From contig CAMBWJ010000120.1 in assembly GCA_945871545.1 (NCBI GenBank), positions 1-6,267 on the forward strand: 6,267 nucleotides of DNA, in the 5' to 3' direction. Within the stretch, counting starts at the first letter, position 1. The number at the start of each line of letters is the position of its first letter. Both the position numbers and the translations under genes were made by a program. This document shows, piece after piece, positions 5,998 through 6,267 of this stretch. This stretch comes from an uncultured Clostridia bacterium (GTDB lineage Bacteria > Bacillota_A > Clostridia > Christensenellales > Aristaeellaceae). Under the pieces are notes generated by a model that did no database searches, had not been told where the DNA came from, and worked only from the letters and a program-made list of their open reading frames with translations.

Positions 5998-6267
5998 TTT
6001 CGTCCCCCTCCTTCGCCTTCCGGGCGAGATACACGCCGATGTAGATCTTCGCCAACACCACCACCGCCAGGAAGCTGAGCATGGCGTAGATGATGGCGAT
6101 GTCCACCAGATAGCCCTCGCCCAGCATCAGCGCGAGGATGGCGATCATCATGATGACGATGGTGCCGATCATGTTGATGCCCACCACGCGGTCTGCGATG
6201 CGCGGCCCGAGGATGGCGCGCAGCAGGCAGAGAAACAGCAGTACGCCCAGCACCGCCAGAACCACGG
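5987..6267 (-). CDS. mrpF: MrpF/MnhF/MbhB-family subunit of cation/proton antiporter complex (5' partial)
   Basis: This is a small membrane subunit of the Mrp/Mbh antiporter module. Counting from a GTG at 6265, 92 residues are visible, with three hydrophobic segments at about 1-18, 29-49 and 52-80 and a charged C-terminal tail (ARKAKEGDENER). The MrpF signature is present: LLRAILGPRIADRVVGINMIG at about 14-34, with the conserved Asp of the 'P..DRV' motif, and then YLVDIAIIYAMLSFLA at 52-67. The frame is open to the window edge. The GTG has only two bases before it, so no ribosome site can be seen, and family members usually carry several more residues ahead of the 'RGP..DRV' motif. I therefore treat the 5' end as cut off by the window. 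The TGA stop lies inside the start of the next gene, an 11-nt overlap with mrpG that suggests coupled translation. MrpF is needed for assembly and ion transport in characterised Mrp complexes. The family call is firm; which ion is moved is not known. Confidence 0.93.
   Translation of the reverse strand, partial: VVLAVLGVLLFLCLLRAILGPRIADRVVGINMIGTIVIMMIAILALMLGEGYLVDIAIIYAMLSFLAVVVLAKIYIGVYLARKAKEGDENER
6007..6013 (-). promoter_or_regulatory. Ribosome-binding site for mrpG
   Basis: The minus strand reads AAGGAGG, nine bases before the ATG at 5997, and is embedded in the 3' end of mrpF. It confirms the mrpG start and the 11-nt gene overlap. Confidence 0.75.

Noticed and set aside
1..6267. Search for CRISPR arrays, tRNA/rRNA genes, insertion sequences, riboswitches and terminators
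   Set aside because: The window is almost fully coding on one strand, with junctions of at most 22 nt. I saw no direct-repeat arrays, hairpin plus T-run, or transposase frames.

Overview
The window is one segment of a single minus-strand operon. It encodes the membrane-embedded antiporter module of an Mrp-type (multi-subunit cation/proton antiporter) or Mbh/Mbx-type (membrane-bound hydrogenase or oxidoreductase) complex. Every base belongs to a gene or to a junction of at most 22 nt. I see no promoter, terminator, RNA gene, repeat, insertion sequence or CRISPR array. The DNA is GC-rich by eye, and nearly every gene has a strong AGGAGG-like ribosome-binding site. Together with the Mbh-like layout, this suggests a GC-rich anaerobic bacterium of clostridial (Bacillota) type; that placement is inference.

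Transcription order is from high to low coordinates. The genes are mrpF (cut by the right edge), mrpG, a small MbhD/DUF4040 protein, a fusion of MbhE with MrpB, mrpC (NuoK-like), mrpD (NuoL/M/N-like), a second NuoM/MrpD-like antiporter subunit, and a third NuoL-like antiporter subunit cut by the left edge. The third gene runs off the window without a stop codon; I read it by translating the minus strand from 1115 downwards. Genes overlap by 4-14 nt or sit 0-22 nt apart, as expected for translationally coupled subunits of one complex.

The order F-G-D-E/B-C-D is that of archaeal mbh operons (MbhB-C-D-E-F-G-H) rather than the mrpABCDEFG order of Bacillus. The C-terminal part of classical MrpA (MbhD + MbhE) is present as a free small protein plus a domain fused to MrpB. 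The MrpA N-terminal antiporter domain does not lie at its usual place. Instead, three separate antiporter-like subunits follow one another, each keeping the membrane glutamate and lysines of proton-pumping subunits. Whether this is a stand-alone antiporter or the ion-pumping arm of a hydrogenase/ferredoxin-oxidoreductase depends on genes beyond the left edge. mrpE, if present, should lie beyond the right edge.
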